DNA of 14,191 nucleotides, taken from Bacillota bacterium (GTDB lineage Bacteria > Bacillota > Clostridia > Oscillospirales > Oscillospiraceae). Location of the stretch: assembly GCA_023393155.1 (NCBI GenBank), contig JAEWML010000067.1, positions 1 through 14,191 of the forward strand. The letters are read 5' to 3'. Shown one piece after another: positions 7,058-14,191 of the stretch (positions are counted from its first letter, which is position 1; each line of letters starts with the position of its first letter). Position numbers and translations under genes: made by a program. A model generated the notes under the pieces. The model made no database searches and was not told the origin of the DNA. It worked only from the letters and a program-made list of their open reading frames with translations.

Positions 7058-7522
7058 TTGCTGATTTTGCTGTTTGGGCTGTGGATTTTTTTGTCGGGAG
7101 AGCTGGACCTTGAGGTCTGCATTATCGGGGGCGCTGTTTCCGCAGCGCTGTATCTGCTGGCCTGCAAAACGCTGGGATACAGCCCCGGGGGAGACTGGAG
7201 GGCTTTGAAAAAAACAGGGAGCGCCATCCGGTATCTCGCCTATCTGGTGAAGGAGATGCTTTTGGCGGGACTGGTAGTAATGCGGCTTATTTACACCAAG
7301 GGACGGAACATGGAACCGAGACTCATCTGGTTCCGGACGGATTTGACCCACCAGAGCGCCCGGGCCGCCCTCAGCGACGCCATTACGCTGACGGCGGGGA
7401 CCATTGTCGTATCTCAGGAGGGGAATCTGCTGTGCGTCCACACGCTGGACGCATCTCTTGCCGAGGGGCTGGAGCACGGCGGGTTTGAGCGAAAGCTGCA
7501 GGGGCTGGAGAGAAACGTATGA
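7058..7522 (+). CDS. mrpE: Mrp-type antiporter subunit E
   Basis: This 154-residue membrane subunit begins the Mrp/Mbh operon and corresponds to MrpE/MnhE and archaeal MbhA. Two or three N-terminal hydrophobic helices (LILLFGLWIF, then VCIIGGAVSAALYLLA) precede a soluble C-terminal domain. That domain holds the family signature: SDAITLTAGTIVV (about 111-123), then LCVHTLDAS. MrpE assists assembly and activity of the complex. Start is TTG 7058, seven bases after GAGAGGGGG; an in-frame TAA at 7037 leaves no earlier start. Its stop overlaps the mrpF start (ATGA). Confidence 0.92.
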   Translation: MLILLFGLWIFLSGELDLEVCIIGGAVSAALYLLACKTLGYSPGGDWRALKKTGSAIRYLAYLVKEMLLAGLVVMRLIYTKGRNMEPRLIWFRTDLTHQSARAALSDAITLTAGTIVVSQEGNLLCVHTLDASLAEGLEHGGFERKLQGLERNV

Positions 7523-7851
7523 CCGATGTGAAAAACGCGGCGCTGACGGCGGCGGTGGTTTTACTGGCGGTGCTGATGCTGGCGACGCTGGTGCGGGCGG
7601 TGCTGGGACCCCGGTTTACCGACCGGATTGTGGCTGTAAACATGATCAACACCATGGCGGTGGCGGGAATTGCCATTTTGTCGGTGCGGCTGGGCGAGGC
7701 CTTTCTGGTGGATGTGGCGCTGGTTTATGCCCTTTTGAGCTTTTTGACTGTGACGGTGATGGCCCGGATGGTGCTGATACGCCACTGGCGCAAGGAAAAG
7801 TGCGCCAAGGCCGCATTGGAGGAAAAGGAGGCGGCGGAGCATGGGGAGTGA
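7519..7851 (+). CDS. mrpF: Mrp-type antiporter subunit F
   Basis: This 110-residue subunit has three predicted helices and corresponds to MrpF/MnhF and MbhB. The family motif GPRFTDRIVAVN lies at residues 30-41, and FLVDVALVYALLSF (62-75) is the conserved last helix region. The charged tail (RHWRKEKCAKAALEEKEAAEHGE) is cytoplasmic and unusually Glu/Lys/Ala-rich. It overlaps mrpE by four bases and mrpG by eleven, so it is translationally coupled. Bacillus MrpF alone has been linked to bile-salt/Na+ efflux, but here it is clearly part of the complex. Confidence 0.92.
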   Translation: MTDVKNAALTAAVVLLAVLMLATLVRAVLGPRFTDRIVAVNMINTMAVAGIAILSVRLGEAFLVDVALVYALLSFLTVTVMARMVLIRHWRKEKCAKAALEEKEAAEHGE

Positions 7852-8164
7852 CATACTGACCGGACTGGGGCTGGTATTTTTGGCCTTTGGCATCTTTACG
7901 TTTTTTACGGCGGTGCTGGGGCTTTACAGGTTTGACCGGGCCCTTAACCGGATGCACGCCGCGGCCGTGGGAGACGCGCTGGGGATTTTCTGCATTCTGG
8001 TGGGCATTATTTTATTCCATGCGCCCACCCTAGCCTCCTTGAAGGCGCTTCTGATTCTGGTGTTTTTGTGGATTACCAGTCCTGTGGCGAGCCACCTGAT
8101 TGCACAGGTGGAGACGGTTACAAATCCCAATCTGAAGGCGGAATGTAAGGTGGAGATACGATGA
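7841..8164 (+). CDS. mrpG: Mrp-type antiporter subunit G
   Basis: This 107-residue three-helix subunit corresponds to MrpG/MnhG and MbhC. The signature LYRFDRALNRMHAAAVGDALG (28-48) is the family's R-F-x-D/R...RxHAA...D-xLG motif, and the C-terminal helix ends in LWITSPVASHLIAQ (76-89), also typical. ATG 7841 lies nine bases after AAGGAGG, which is inside mrpF; its stop overlaps the next start by four bases. Confidence 0.93.
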   Translation: MGSDILTGLGLVFLAFGIFTFFTAVLGLYRFDRALNRMHAAAVGDALGIFCILVGIILFHAPTLASLKALLILVFLWITSPVASHLIAQVETVTNPNLKAECKVEIR

Positions 8165-8412
8165 CGCTATTGGAGAATATTTTGCTGGTTGGCCTGATTG
8201 TCTGCGCGGCGGCGGCTCCGCTTTGTAAGCGGCTGCTGGCGTCGGTCATAGTGTATCTCTCGTTTTCCGTGATGCTGGCGGTGCTGTGGAGCGTGCTGGA
8301 AAGCCCGGATTTGGCTATGACGGAGGCGGCGGTTGGCGCGGGCGTCAGCGGCATTCTATTCTTTCTGACGCTGAAGAAAATCAATGCGCTGAAAGGAACG
8401 AGGGATGAGTGA
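8161..8412 (+). CDS. MrpA C-terminal (DUF4040/MbhD-like) subunit
   Basis: This 83-residue, three-helix protein equals the DUF4040 segment found near the C-terminus of full-length MrpA and as stand-alone MbhD in archaeal Mbh complexes. The signature ESPDLAMTEAAVGAG (47-61) aligns with the PDLALTQ...E pattern of that module. In Mbh and Mrp structures this part sits among the small subunits at the membrane ion path. Here it is a separate gene between mrpG and the MbhE-MrpB fusion, coupled to both by overlaps of four and eight bases. Confidence 0.85.
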   Translation: MTLLENILLVGLIVCAAAAPLCKRLLASVIVYLSFSVMLAVLWSVLESPDLAMTEAAVGAGVSGILFFLTLKKINALKGTRDE

Positions 8413-9289
8413 GCGGAGCGGATGGAAGCGGTTTGCCGACTGGGTGAACGGCGAGGCCGAGGCCGGAGATCCCACCACCCAATATGTGATGGATCGGCGC
8501 CCGGCGCGGCCACAGGAGACGCAGGAGCTGCACGAGGCGCGGGAGAGATTGCGGCTGAAAAAATTTCTCGGACTGTACCCGCTGGCGGCGGGGCTTTTAT
8601 GCGTGATTCTGATTTTCATTCTGCTGTCCACGGTGATTTACATTCCACCCTTCGGACAGCCGGGAAACCCCACCAACAACGAGGTGTCCCGGCACTATCT
8701 GGAGAACACCGTGGAGGAGACGGGCGCTTCCAACGCGGTGACGGGCATGATTTTGTGTTATCGCGGGTTTGACACTCTGGGGGAGAGCTGCGTTTTGTTT
8801 CTGGCGGTGAGCAGCGTGATGATTCTGCTGCAAAGGGACAGAAACAACACCGGCGAGCGGGCGCAGCTAAGAATGAAGCGGGAGGACGCTGCGGAACGGG
8901 CCCATGAGGACAACATCCTGCAAAAGTCCGCCAAGCTTCTCACTCCGTTTGTCTTCCTTTTTGCGCTGTATGTGCTGATGAACGGAGAGTCGTCCCCGGG
9001 AGGGGGCTTTTCCGGAGGCGCGATTCTAAGCGGAGGACTGATTCTGTATTCCGTGGCCTTCGGGCCGGAGCGGCTGAGCAGACTGCTGACCCGCAGCCTG
9101 TACAGCGGCGTGCGGGTGGTGGGGCTGATGGCCTATGCGCTGACTTACGGCGTGTATATCTTTGCGGGGGCAAATGGACTCTCCATCGACATGGAGTGGA
9201 TGATGACGGTGATTGAGCTGGCGGTGGGGCTGGTGGTGGCCTGCGCCATCTATGGATTTTACGCGATGTTTCAAAGGGGGAAGATCTGA
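8405..9289 (+). CDS. mrpB: Fused MbhE-like and MrpB-like antiporter subunit
   Basis: This 294-residue protein joins two modules usually encoded separately or spread over MrpA and MrpB. Residues 1-55 are hydrophilic and charged. A helix (58-78) and a loop lead to ASNAVTGMILCYRGFDTLGE (108-127), the hallmark of MbhE and of the extreme MrpA C-terminus, with a second helix to about 142. A charged linker (143-175) joins the MrpB/MnhB/MbhF part, marked by PFVFLFALYVLMNG (181-194) and SPGGGFSGG (197-205), then three more helices. The usual HGH before PGGGF is NGES here. The start ATG 8405 follows AAAGGAACGAGG. The fusion should hold the two modules at fixed one-to-one ratio. Confidence 0.88.
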   Translation: MSERSGWKRFADWVNGEAEAGDPTTQYVMDRRPARPQETQELHEARERLRLKKFLGLYPLAAGLLCVILIFILLSTVIYIPPFGQPGNPTNNEVSRHYLENTVEETGASNAVTGMILCYRGFDTLGESCVLFLAVSSVMILLQRDRNNTGERAQLRMKREDAAERAHEDNILQKSAKLLTPFVFLFALYVLMNGESSPGGGFSGGAILSGGLILYSVAFGPERLSRLLTRSLYSGVRVVGLMAYALTYGVYIFAGANGLSIDMEWMMTVIELAVGLVVACAIYGFYAMFQRGKI

Positions 9290-9663
9290 TGCCGGAATTG
9301 GTTGCCCAGAACCGCTTTGCCGTGGTGGCGGTGATTTTATTCGGAATCGGACTTCTAAACATGATGCTTCAGCAGAATCTGGTGAAAAAGGTCATTGGAC
9401 TGAGTATCATGGATTCCGCCATCTTTATGCTGCTGGCATCCCTGGGGTACATCGAGGGACACGGCGCCCCCATCGTGGAGGAGGGGGCGGCCAACTCCTC
9501 TTTGTATATCAACCCCATCCCCAGCGGTTTGGTGCTGACGGGAATCGTGGTGTCCGTCAGCGTGACGGCGTTTTCTCTGGCGCTGGTGCAGCGCATTTAC
9601 CAGCGCTACGGGACCGTGGAGCTGCCGGAGCTGCTGGAGCGGGCCAAGAAGGAGGAGGATTGA
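9289..9663 (+). CDS. mrpC: Mrp-type antiporter subunit C (NuoK-like)
   Basis: This 124-residue three-helix protein is homologous to NuoK of complex I, MrpC/MnhC and MbhG. The second helix carries NLVKKVIGLSIMDSAIF (30-46), and the third region NPIPSGLVLTGIVVSVSVTA (75-94) is the most conserved family stretch. A loop of about 20 residues with acidic patches separates helices two and three, a little longer than in Bacillus MrpC. The start ATG overlaps the upstream stop by one base (TGATG), and its stop overlaps mrpD in the same way. Confidence 0.93.
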   Translation: MPELVAQNRFAVVAVILFGIGLLNMMLQQNLVKKVIGLSIMDSAIFMLLASLGYIEGHGAPIVEEGAANSSLYINPIPSGLVLTGIVVSVSVTAFSLALVQRIYQRYGTVELPELLERAKKEED

Positions 9664-11177
9664 TGCGCCCTTTCTATGAAAACCTCCCCTTTTTCAGCAT
9701 GTTTGCCGCCATTTTCTGCGGCGTGCTGTCCGCGGTAATTCGGGATGGGCGGAGGGCCTATGTGCTGGCGCTGACCATGACGGCGGTGACTGCCGCGCTG
9801 TCGGCGGTGCTGCTGTACTATGTCTACACCCGCGACGTGAGCTTTGTGTACTCCATGGGGCGGTTTGCCGCGCCTTATGGAAACGCCATCAAGGCGGGGC
9901 CTTTGCAGGCGCTGCTGGCGACGGCCTTTTCCATCGTGATGGGCTTGTCCCTGCTGGGCGGCGGACGCGGGTTGTTTCACGACATTCTGCCGGAGAAGCA
10001 GGGACTGTATTTCGTGATGGCGGACCTGATGCTGGCGGGAGTTTTGGCGCTGATTTACACCAACGACATGTTTACCGCCTATGTGTTTATCGAGATCACC
10101 ACCATTGCGGCCTGCGCCATGGTGATGGCAAAGGACACGGGACCGAATCTCATCGCCACCATTCGCTATTTGTTTATGAGCCTTTTAGGCTCCGGCCTGT
10201 TTCTGATCGGCCTTGCCCTGCTGGACAGCATCGGCGGGTATCTTTTGATGGAGCCGCTGGCAAGGGCGGTGGAGATTCTGGCGGAGCTGGGGCGGTATCA
10301 CAGGCCCCTGATTGTGTCCATCGGGCTGATGGTGGTGGGACTTGGCATCAAGAGCGCCATGTTTCCCTTTCACCTGTGGCTGCCGGACGCACATGGCGGA
10401 GCCACCTCGTCCTCCTCGGCGATTTTATCGGGCGTTGTGCTGAAGGGCTACGTGGTGCTGATTATCACGCTGATGACCCGGGTATTCGGGCTGGAGTTGA
10501 TGCGCGAGGTGGGCGTGACCCGCATTTTGCTGATTGCGGGGATGCTGGGAATGATTTTCGGGTCCCTGGCGGCCATGCGTGAATATCACGTAAAGCGGAT
10601 GCTGGCCAATTCCTCGGTGGCGCAGATCGGGTATATTTTCATGGGGCTGGGGCTTGGAACGGCATTTGGCGTGGCGGCGGCATGCTTTCACATTTTAGTC
10701 CACGCGGCCTGCAAGCCGCTGCTGTTTCTCTGCGCCGGGCGCCTCTCCGACGTCAGCGGGCATCACCGGTCGCTGAAAAACCTGCGGGGCAGCGCCTACC
10801 GGGATTTTGGCGCTGGAGTGGGCTTTACCGTGGGTGCGCTGAGCATGATCGGCATTCCCCTGCTGGGGGGATTTGTGTCGAAGCTCTATCTTTCGGAGGC
10901 GGCGCTGGAGTCGCCCTACGTGGCGGCGGTGCTGCTGACCATCGCGGTTTCCACGGTGCTCAACGCGCTGTATTATGTGCCGGCGACGCTGGCCATCTGG
11001 GTACGGCCGCCGTGGGAGGAGATCCGGGAGGTGATGCATGACGTGAAGCCGGAGGACACGCGCTTCGACCGTTCTTTCTTCACGGCGTCGGCCCTGTTTA
11101 TCTGCCTGGTCTTTTTGCTGGGCATTGTCTATCATCCGGTGATGAATGTGATTTATGCAGGTATCCGGCTGATGTGA
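9663..11177 (+). CDS. mrpD: Mrp-type antiporter subunit D (first of three antiporter-like subunits)
   Basis: This 504-residue polytopic subunit belongs to the NuoL/M/N-MrpA/D family (MbhH-like) and is thought to carry H+ or Na+ through half-channels. The charged residues expected for this family are present: Glu144 (in VFIEIT), Lys230 (GIKSAMFP), HLWLPDAH (237-244), Lys261 on the broken helix, Lys311 with the NSSVAQIGY segment, His343/His347, Lys351 and Lys407 (GFVSKLY). The ATG 9663 overlaps the mrpC stop (TGATG), so the reading frame's upstream extension inside mrpB/mrpC is not used. The region around 246-256 reads ATSSSSAILSG in place of the usual AP-S-x-x-SALLSG. Confidence 0.92.
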   Translation: MRPFYENLPFFSMFAAIFCGVLSAVIRDGRRAYVLALTMTAVTAALSAVLLYYVYTRDVSFVYSMGRFAAPYGNAIKAGPLQALLATAFSIVMGLSLLGGGRGLFHDILPEKQGLYFVMADLMLAGVLALIYTNDMFTAYVFIEITTIAACAMVMAKDTGPNLIATIRYLFMSLLGSGLFLIGLALLDSIGGYLLMEPLARAVEILAELGRYHRPLIVSIGLMVVGLGIKSAMFPFHLWLPDAHGGATSSSSAILSGVVLKGYVVLIITLMTRVFGLELMREVGVTRILLIAGMLGMIFGSLAAMREYHVKRMLANSSVAQIGYIFMGLGLGTAFGVAAACFHILVHAACKPLLFLCAGRLSDVSGHHRSLKNLRGSAYRDFGAGVGFTVGALSMIGIPLLGGFVSKLYLSEAALESPYVAAVLLTIAVSTVLNALYYVPATLAIWVRPPWEEIREVMHDVKPEDTRFDRSFFTASALFICLVFLLGIVYHPVMNVIYAGIRLM

Positions 11178-11226
11178 GCGCGGGACCGGCAAAGAGAACC
11201 GAAATTTTTGCGAGGGGAGAACCGCT

Positions 11227-12672
11227 TTGCTGCTACTACCGATTTTGCTGCCGATGCTCGGAGGCGTGTTCGTCTTCCGGGAGAGGGATGAGAAGACCCG
11301 GAACCGGCTGACGCTGTGGCTGACCGTGATGACGGCGGCGGCGGCGGGGATTTTGTGCGCGCTGCCGGAGCAGTCGCTGCGGCTGATGACCATTGAAGGG
11401 TCCTTATATCTGGCGTTGCAAAGCGACTCTCTTGGAAAGTTTTTTATGGTGCTGATTTCGGGAATTTGGCTTCCGGTGGCGGTGTTTGCCGAGCCGTATC
11501 TCCGGTACGGAGGGAAGGGACAGCAGTTTCAGGGCTTCTACACCATGACCATGGGGACGCTGATGGGTCTTGCCCTGGCGGACAACTTTGTGACGCTGTA
11601 CATGTTTTTCGAGCTGATGACGCTTTTGACGGCGCCGCTGGTGCTGCACGGCGGCACGCCCGCGGCGCGCCGGGCGGGATTGAAGTATCTGGGGTATTCG
11701 GTATTTGGCGCGGGAATGGCGCTGGCGGGATATTTCTTCCTGTCCCACTTTTTGACCGACCAGAGCTTTACCGGCGGCGGCGGGCTGAATCTGCCGCTGG
11801 CGGCGGCCCACAGGCCCTTGCTTCTGATCGTGTTTCTGGTGATGACCATAGGCTTTGGCGCAAAGGCGGGCATGATGCCCATGCAGGCGTGGCTTCCCAC
11901 GGCCCATCCCGTGGCGCCGGCGCCGGCCTCGGCCGTACTGTCCGGCGTGATTACCAAGGGCGGCGTGCTGGCCATTATCCGTGTGACGTATTATCTGTTC
12001 GGCGCGGAGTTTCTGCGGGGGAGCTGGGCGCAGTACGCGCTGATCGGTCTGGCGCTGTGCACGGTATTCACGGGGTCTATGCTGGCGTTGAAGGAGAAGA
12101 TTCTTAAGAAGCGGCTGGCCTATTCCACGGTGAGTCAGGTGTCCTATGTGCTGTTTGGGCTGTTGCTGCTCTCTCCGGGGGGCGTGCGGGGGGCGCTTTT
12201 GCAGATGACCTTCCACGCGCTGGCCAAGGACACCCTGTTTTTGGCGGCGGGAGCCATTATTGTGGCCACCAATTTTACCCATGTGGATCAACTGGCGGGC
12301 ATCGGCAAGCGGATGCCCAGAACCATGGTGTGTTTTTCCGCTGCGGCGCTGTCCATTATCGGAATTCCGCCCATGAGCGGGTTTATCAGCAAGTGGTATC
12401 TGGCCTCCGCCGCGCTGAATTTTGAGGTCCGGGCGCTGGGGTATCTGGGCGTGGCGATGCTGATTTTATCGGCGCTGATGACCGCCGGATACCTGCTTCC
12501 CATTGTGGTACGGGGCTTTTTCCCGGGGCGGGACGTACTGGTGGAGCGCAGGGAGGTGGGTCCGGGGATGACGGCGCCCATGCTGGTGATGAGCATCGCG
12601 GCGCTGGTGCTGGGACTGTTTCCAAACGGCTTACAGGCGTGGATTTCCACGCTGCTGCCGCAGATATTCTGA
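11227..12672 (+). CDS. Second MrpD/NuoM-like proton-conducting antiporter subunit
   Basis: This 481-residue polytopic protein is a second member of the NuoL/M/N-Mrp antiporter family. Key residues fit a working ion channel: Glu129 (FFEL), Lys213 (GAKAGMMP), WLPTAHPVAPAPASAVLSG (222-240), Lys244, KKRLAYSTVSQVSY (294-307), His330, Lys334 and Lys389 (GFISKW). The start is TTG 11227, seven bases after AGGGGAG (11213-11219), with 49 bp from mrpD. It is closely related to the next gene, sharing the block FLRGSWAQYA. It may take the role of an extra MrpD or of the missing MrpA N-terminal half. Confidence 0.88.
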   Translation: MLLLPILLPMLGGVFVFRERDEKTRNRLTLWLTVMTAAAAGILCALPEQSLRLMTIEGSLYLALQSDSLGKFFMVLISGIWLPVAVFAEPYLRYGGKGQQFQGFYTMTMGTLMGLALADNFVTLYMFFELMTLLTAPLVLHGGTPAARRAGLKYLGYSVFGAGMALAGYFFLSHFLTDQSFTGGGGLNLPLAAAHRPLLLIVFLVMTIGFGAKAGMMPMQAWLPTAHPVAPAPASAVLSGVITKGGVLAIIRVTYYLFGAEFLRGSWAQYALIGLALCTVFTGSMLALKEKILKKRLAYSTVSQVSYVLFGLLLLSPGGVRGALLQMTFHALAKDTLFLAAGAIIVATNFTHVDQLAGIGKRMPRTMVCFSAAALSIIGIPPMSGFISKWYLASAALNFEVRALGYLGVAMLILSALMTAGYLLPIVVRGFFPGRDVLVERREVGPGMTAPMLVMSIAALVLGLFPNGLQAWISTLLPQIF

Positions 12673-12686
12673 TTAGGCTGGAGGGA

Positions 12687-12693
12687 AAGGAGG
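12687..12693 (+). promoter_or_regulatory. Ribosome binding site of the third antiporter subunit
   Basis: AAGGAGG seven bases before ATG 12701. It excludes the in-frame GTG at 12695, only one base from it, as the start. Confidence 0.85.
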
Positions 12694-12700
12694 CGTGCGG

Positions 12701-14185
12701 ATGCAATGGCTTCAGGCGCTGCCCATCTTAATTTCCGTGGCGCTGGGCATTGGGCTGACGATTTTGCAGCCCGGAGAGCGCAAGGCGCGCAACGCCTATA
12801 TCATGGGCTCCGTGCTGCTGACGGCGGGGCTTTCCTTTGCCGCCATCATTGCGGCGGGGCTGGCGGACACGGCTCCGGCCTGCACGCTGGTGCGGTTTTC
12901 CAGCGAGTTCTCCATTTCTTTACGAATTGATGGGTGCTCGATGGTATATGGGGCCATTGTGTCGGCCCTGTGGCCGCTGATTACGCTGTACAGTCTGGAC
13001 TACATGTCCCATGAGGGACACGAGAGCCGGTTTTTCGGGTTTTGGATTGCAAGCTTCGGCGTGGTGCTGGGGATTGCGTTTGCGGAGGATTTTCTCACCC
13101 TGTATCTGTTCTATGAACTGCTGACGCTGGCGACACTGCCGCTGGTGATGCACTTTATGGACGAGAAGGCCCGGTACGCGGGGAGAAAGTACTTGGTGTA
13201 CTCCCTGTCGGGGGCGGCGTTTGCCTTTATCGGCATCGTGTTTCTGCTGCGTTATGGTACGACGCTGGACTTTACCTACGGCGGCGTGCTGGACCTTGCA
13301 AAGACTGTGGGAAACGAGACGACGTTGTGGGCGGTATTCGTTTTGGCGTTTTTCGGTTTCGGCGTAAAAGCGGCGGTGTTTCCCTTTGGCGGGTGGCTGC
13401 CGGACGCGTCTGTGGCTCCTACGCCGGTGTCCGCTCTGCTCCATGCTGTGGCGGTGGTGAAGGCGGGGGCCTTTGCCGTGCTGCGGCTGATTTACTTTGG
13501 GTTTGGAGCGGATTTTCTGCGGGGAAGCTGGGCACAGTACGCGGTGATGACGGCGGCGATACTGACCATTATCTACGGTGCGGCACGGGCGCTGCGCACG
13601 CCGCACCTGAAGCGGCGGCTGGCCTTTTCCACGGTGAGCAACCTAAGCTACATCCTTTTTTCCCTGACGCTGATGACGCCCGCGGGGCTGGTGGGTGCGC
13701 TGACCCACATGGTCTATCACGCGGCGGTGAAAATTACCATGTTCTGCTGCGCCGGTTCCATTATCCAAAAGAGCGGGCGGGAGTATATCTATGAATTCGA
13801 GGGTTTGGGGCGGCGGATGCCGGTGGTATTCGGGGCGTTTACCGTGTCGGCCTTCGCGCTGATCGGCGTGCCGCCTTTGGGGGGCTTTGTGGGTAAGTGG
13901 ATGATCTGCACGGCGGCGGTGCTTTCGGAGGACCCGTGGGCTTATTTTGGAATCGGGGCGCTGATTTTGTCCACGCTGCTGACCACGCTGTATATGATGA
14001 CTATTTTTGTCCGGGCCTGGTTCCCGGTGGGCGCGGTGGACCATGAGGCGCTTTCCAAAGTCCACGACCCGGGTCCGGCGATGACCGTTCCGCTGGTGGT
14101 GCTGGCGGTGGCGGGAGTGGTACTGGCGCTGTTTTCCGCGCCGCTGATTGAATTTTTGCAGGCGGTGGTTCTGAACACGCTATGA
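12701..14185 (+). CDS. Third antiporter-like subunit, MrpA N-terminal/NuoL-like
   Basis: This 494-residue polytopic protein is the most NuoL/MrpA-like of the three. It has LDYMSHEGHE (99-108), the conserved Glu139 (FYELLTLATLP), Lys223 (GVKAAVFP), WLPDASVAPTPVSALLHA (232-249) with His248, Lys254, LKRRLAFSTVSNLSY (303-317), His340, Lys344 and Lys399 (GFVGKW). The APTPVSALLHA and VVKAG signature is that of MrpA and NuoL, so it may replace the N-terminal half of full-length MrpA, which this operon lacks. It has no long C-terminal amphipathic helix, unlike NuoL. The stop TGA overlaps a possible ATG (14182), followed by AAAGGGG, so the operon probably continues past the window. Confidence 0.9.
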   Translation: MQWLQALPILISVALGIGLTILQPGERKARNAYIMGSVLLTAGLSFAAIIAAGLADTAPACTLVRFSSEFSISLRIDGCSMVYGAIVSALWPLITLYSLDYMSHEGHESRFFGFWIASFGVVLGIAFAEDFLTLYLFYELLTLATLPLVMHFMDEKARYAGRKYLVYSLSGAAFAFIGIVFLLRYGTTLDFTYGGVLDLAKTVGNETTLWAVFVLAFFGFGVKAAVFPFGGWLPDASVAPTPVSALLHAVAVVKAGAFAVLRLIYFGFGADFLRGSWAQYAVMTAAILTIIYGAARALRTPHLKRRLAFSTVSNLSYILFSLTLMTPAGLVGALTHMVYHAAVKITMFCCAGSIIQKSGREYIYEFEGLGRRMPVVFGAFTVSAFALIGVPPLGGFVGKWMICTAAVLSEDPWAYFGIGALILSTLLTTLYMMTIFVRAWFPVGAVDHEALSKVHDPGPAMTVPLVVLAVAGVVLALFSAPLIEFLQAVVLNTL

Positions 14186-14191
14186 AAGGGG

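Noticed and set aside
9213..9662. 150-residue N-terminal extension of the mrpD reading frame
   Set aside because: It overlaps the end of mrpB and all of mrpC in another frame and translates to Gly/Arg-rich sequence. ATG 9663 at the TGATG overlap gives the normal family length.
11404..12291. Minus-strand 295-residue open frame inside the second antiporter gene
   Set aside because: Arg/Gln/His-rich low-complexity translation, typical of the antisense of GC-rich membrane protein genes.
12695..12700. GTG start for the third antiporter subunit
   Set aside because: It is one base from AAGGAGG, too close; ATG 12701 has ideal seven-base spacing.

Overview
The window looks like a chromosomal segment of a GC-rich, spore-forming anaerobic Firmicute, most likely a gut Clostridia lineage near Oscillospiraceae. 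This rests on a methionine T-box leader, strong AGGAGG-type ribosome binding sites, GTG and TTG starts, a LysM plus GH18 enzyme of the spore SleL/YaaH type, and an Mrp/Mbh-type cation antiporter operon. The lineage is inferred from gene content; no phylogenetic marker is present. I see no tRNA, rRNA, CRISPR array, insertion sequence or phage gene.

Layout. Positions 1-305 are non-coding: a perfect hairpin terminator (9-35), three degenerate copies of a ~44-bp repeat (48-160) and the terminator of the methionine operon (184-224). From 3421 down to 306 on the minus strand runs a complete methionine uptake operon: a sigma-A-type promoter, a ~280-nt T-box leader with an ATG specifier and an intrinsic terminator, then metN (ATPase), metI (permease) and metQ (lipoprotein). 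Uncharged tRNA-Met should allow read-through into the transporter genes.

Divergently, a promoter at 3528-3556 drives a DUF368 (PopT-type polyprenyl-phosphate translocase) gene at 3594-4439. It meets a minus-strand LysM-LysM-GH18 gene (4563-5837) at a long hairpin that can serve both strands. A LysR-type regulator follows on the plus strand (6126-7019).

From 7058 to the end of the window, nine closely packed plus-strand genes encode the membrane arm of an Mrp/Mbh-type complex. The order is MrpE, MrpF, MrpG, a stand-alone MrpA C-terminal module (MbhD-like), a fused MbhE-MrpB protein, MrpC, MrpD, and two further MrpD/MrpA/NuoL-like antiporter subunits. No full-length MrpA is present. The first seven genes overlap at their ends, and the last two have their own ribosome binding sites. 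This order matches the archaeal Mbh membrane module (MbhA-H) better than the Bacillus mrpABCDEFG order. The likely role is exchange of Na+ (or another monovalent cation) for H+. The complex could be a stand-alone antiporter or the ion-pumping arm of a redox complex encoded past the window edge. The three antiporter-like subunits and the MbhE-MrpB fusion are the most distinctive features here.
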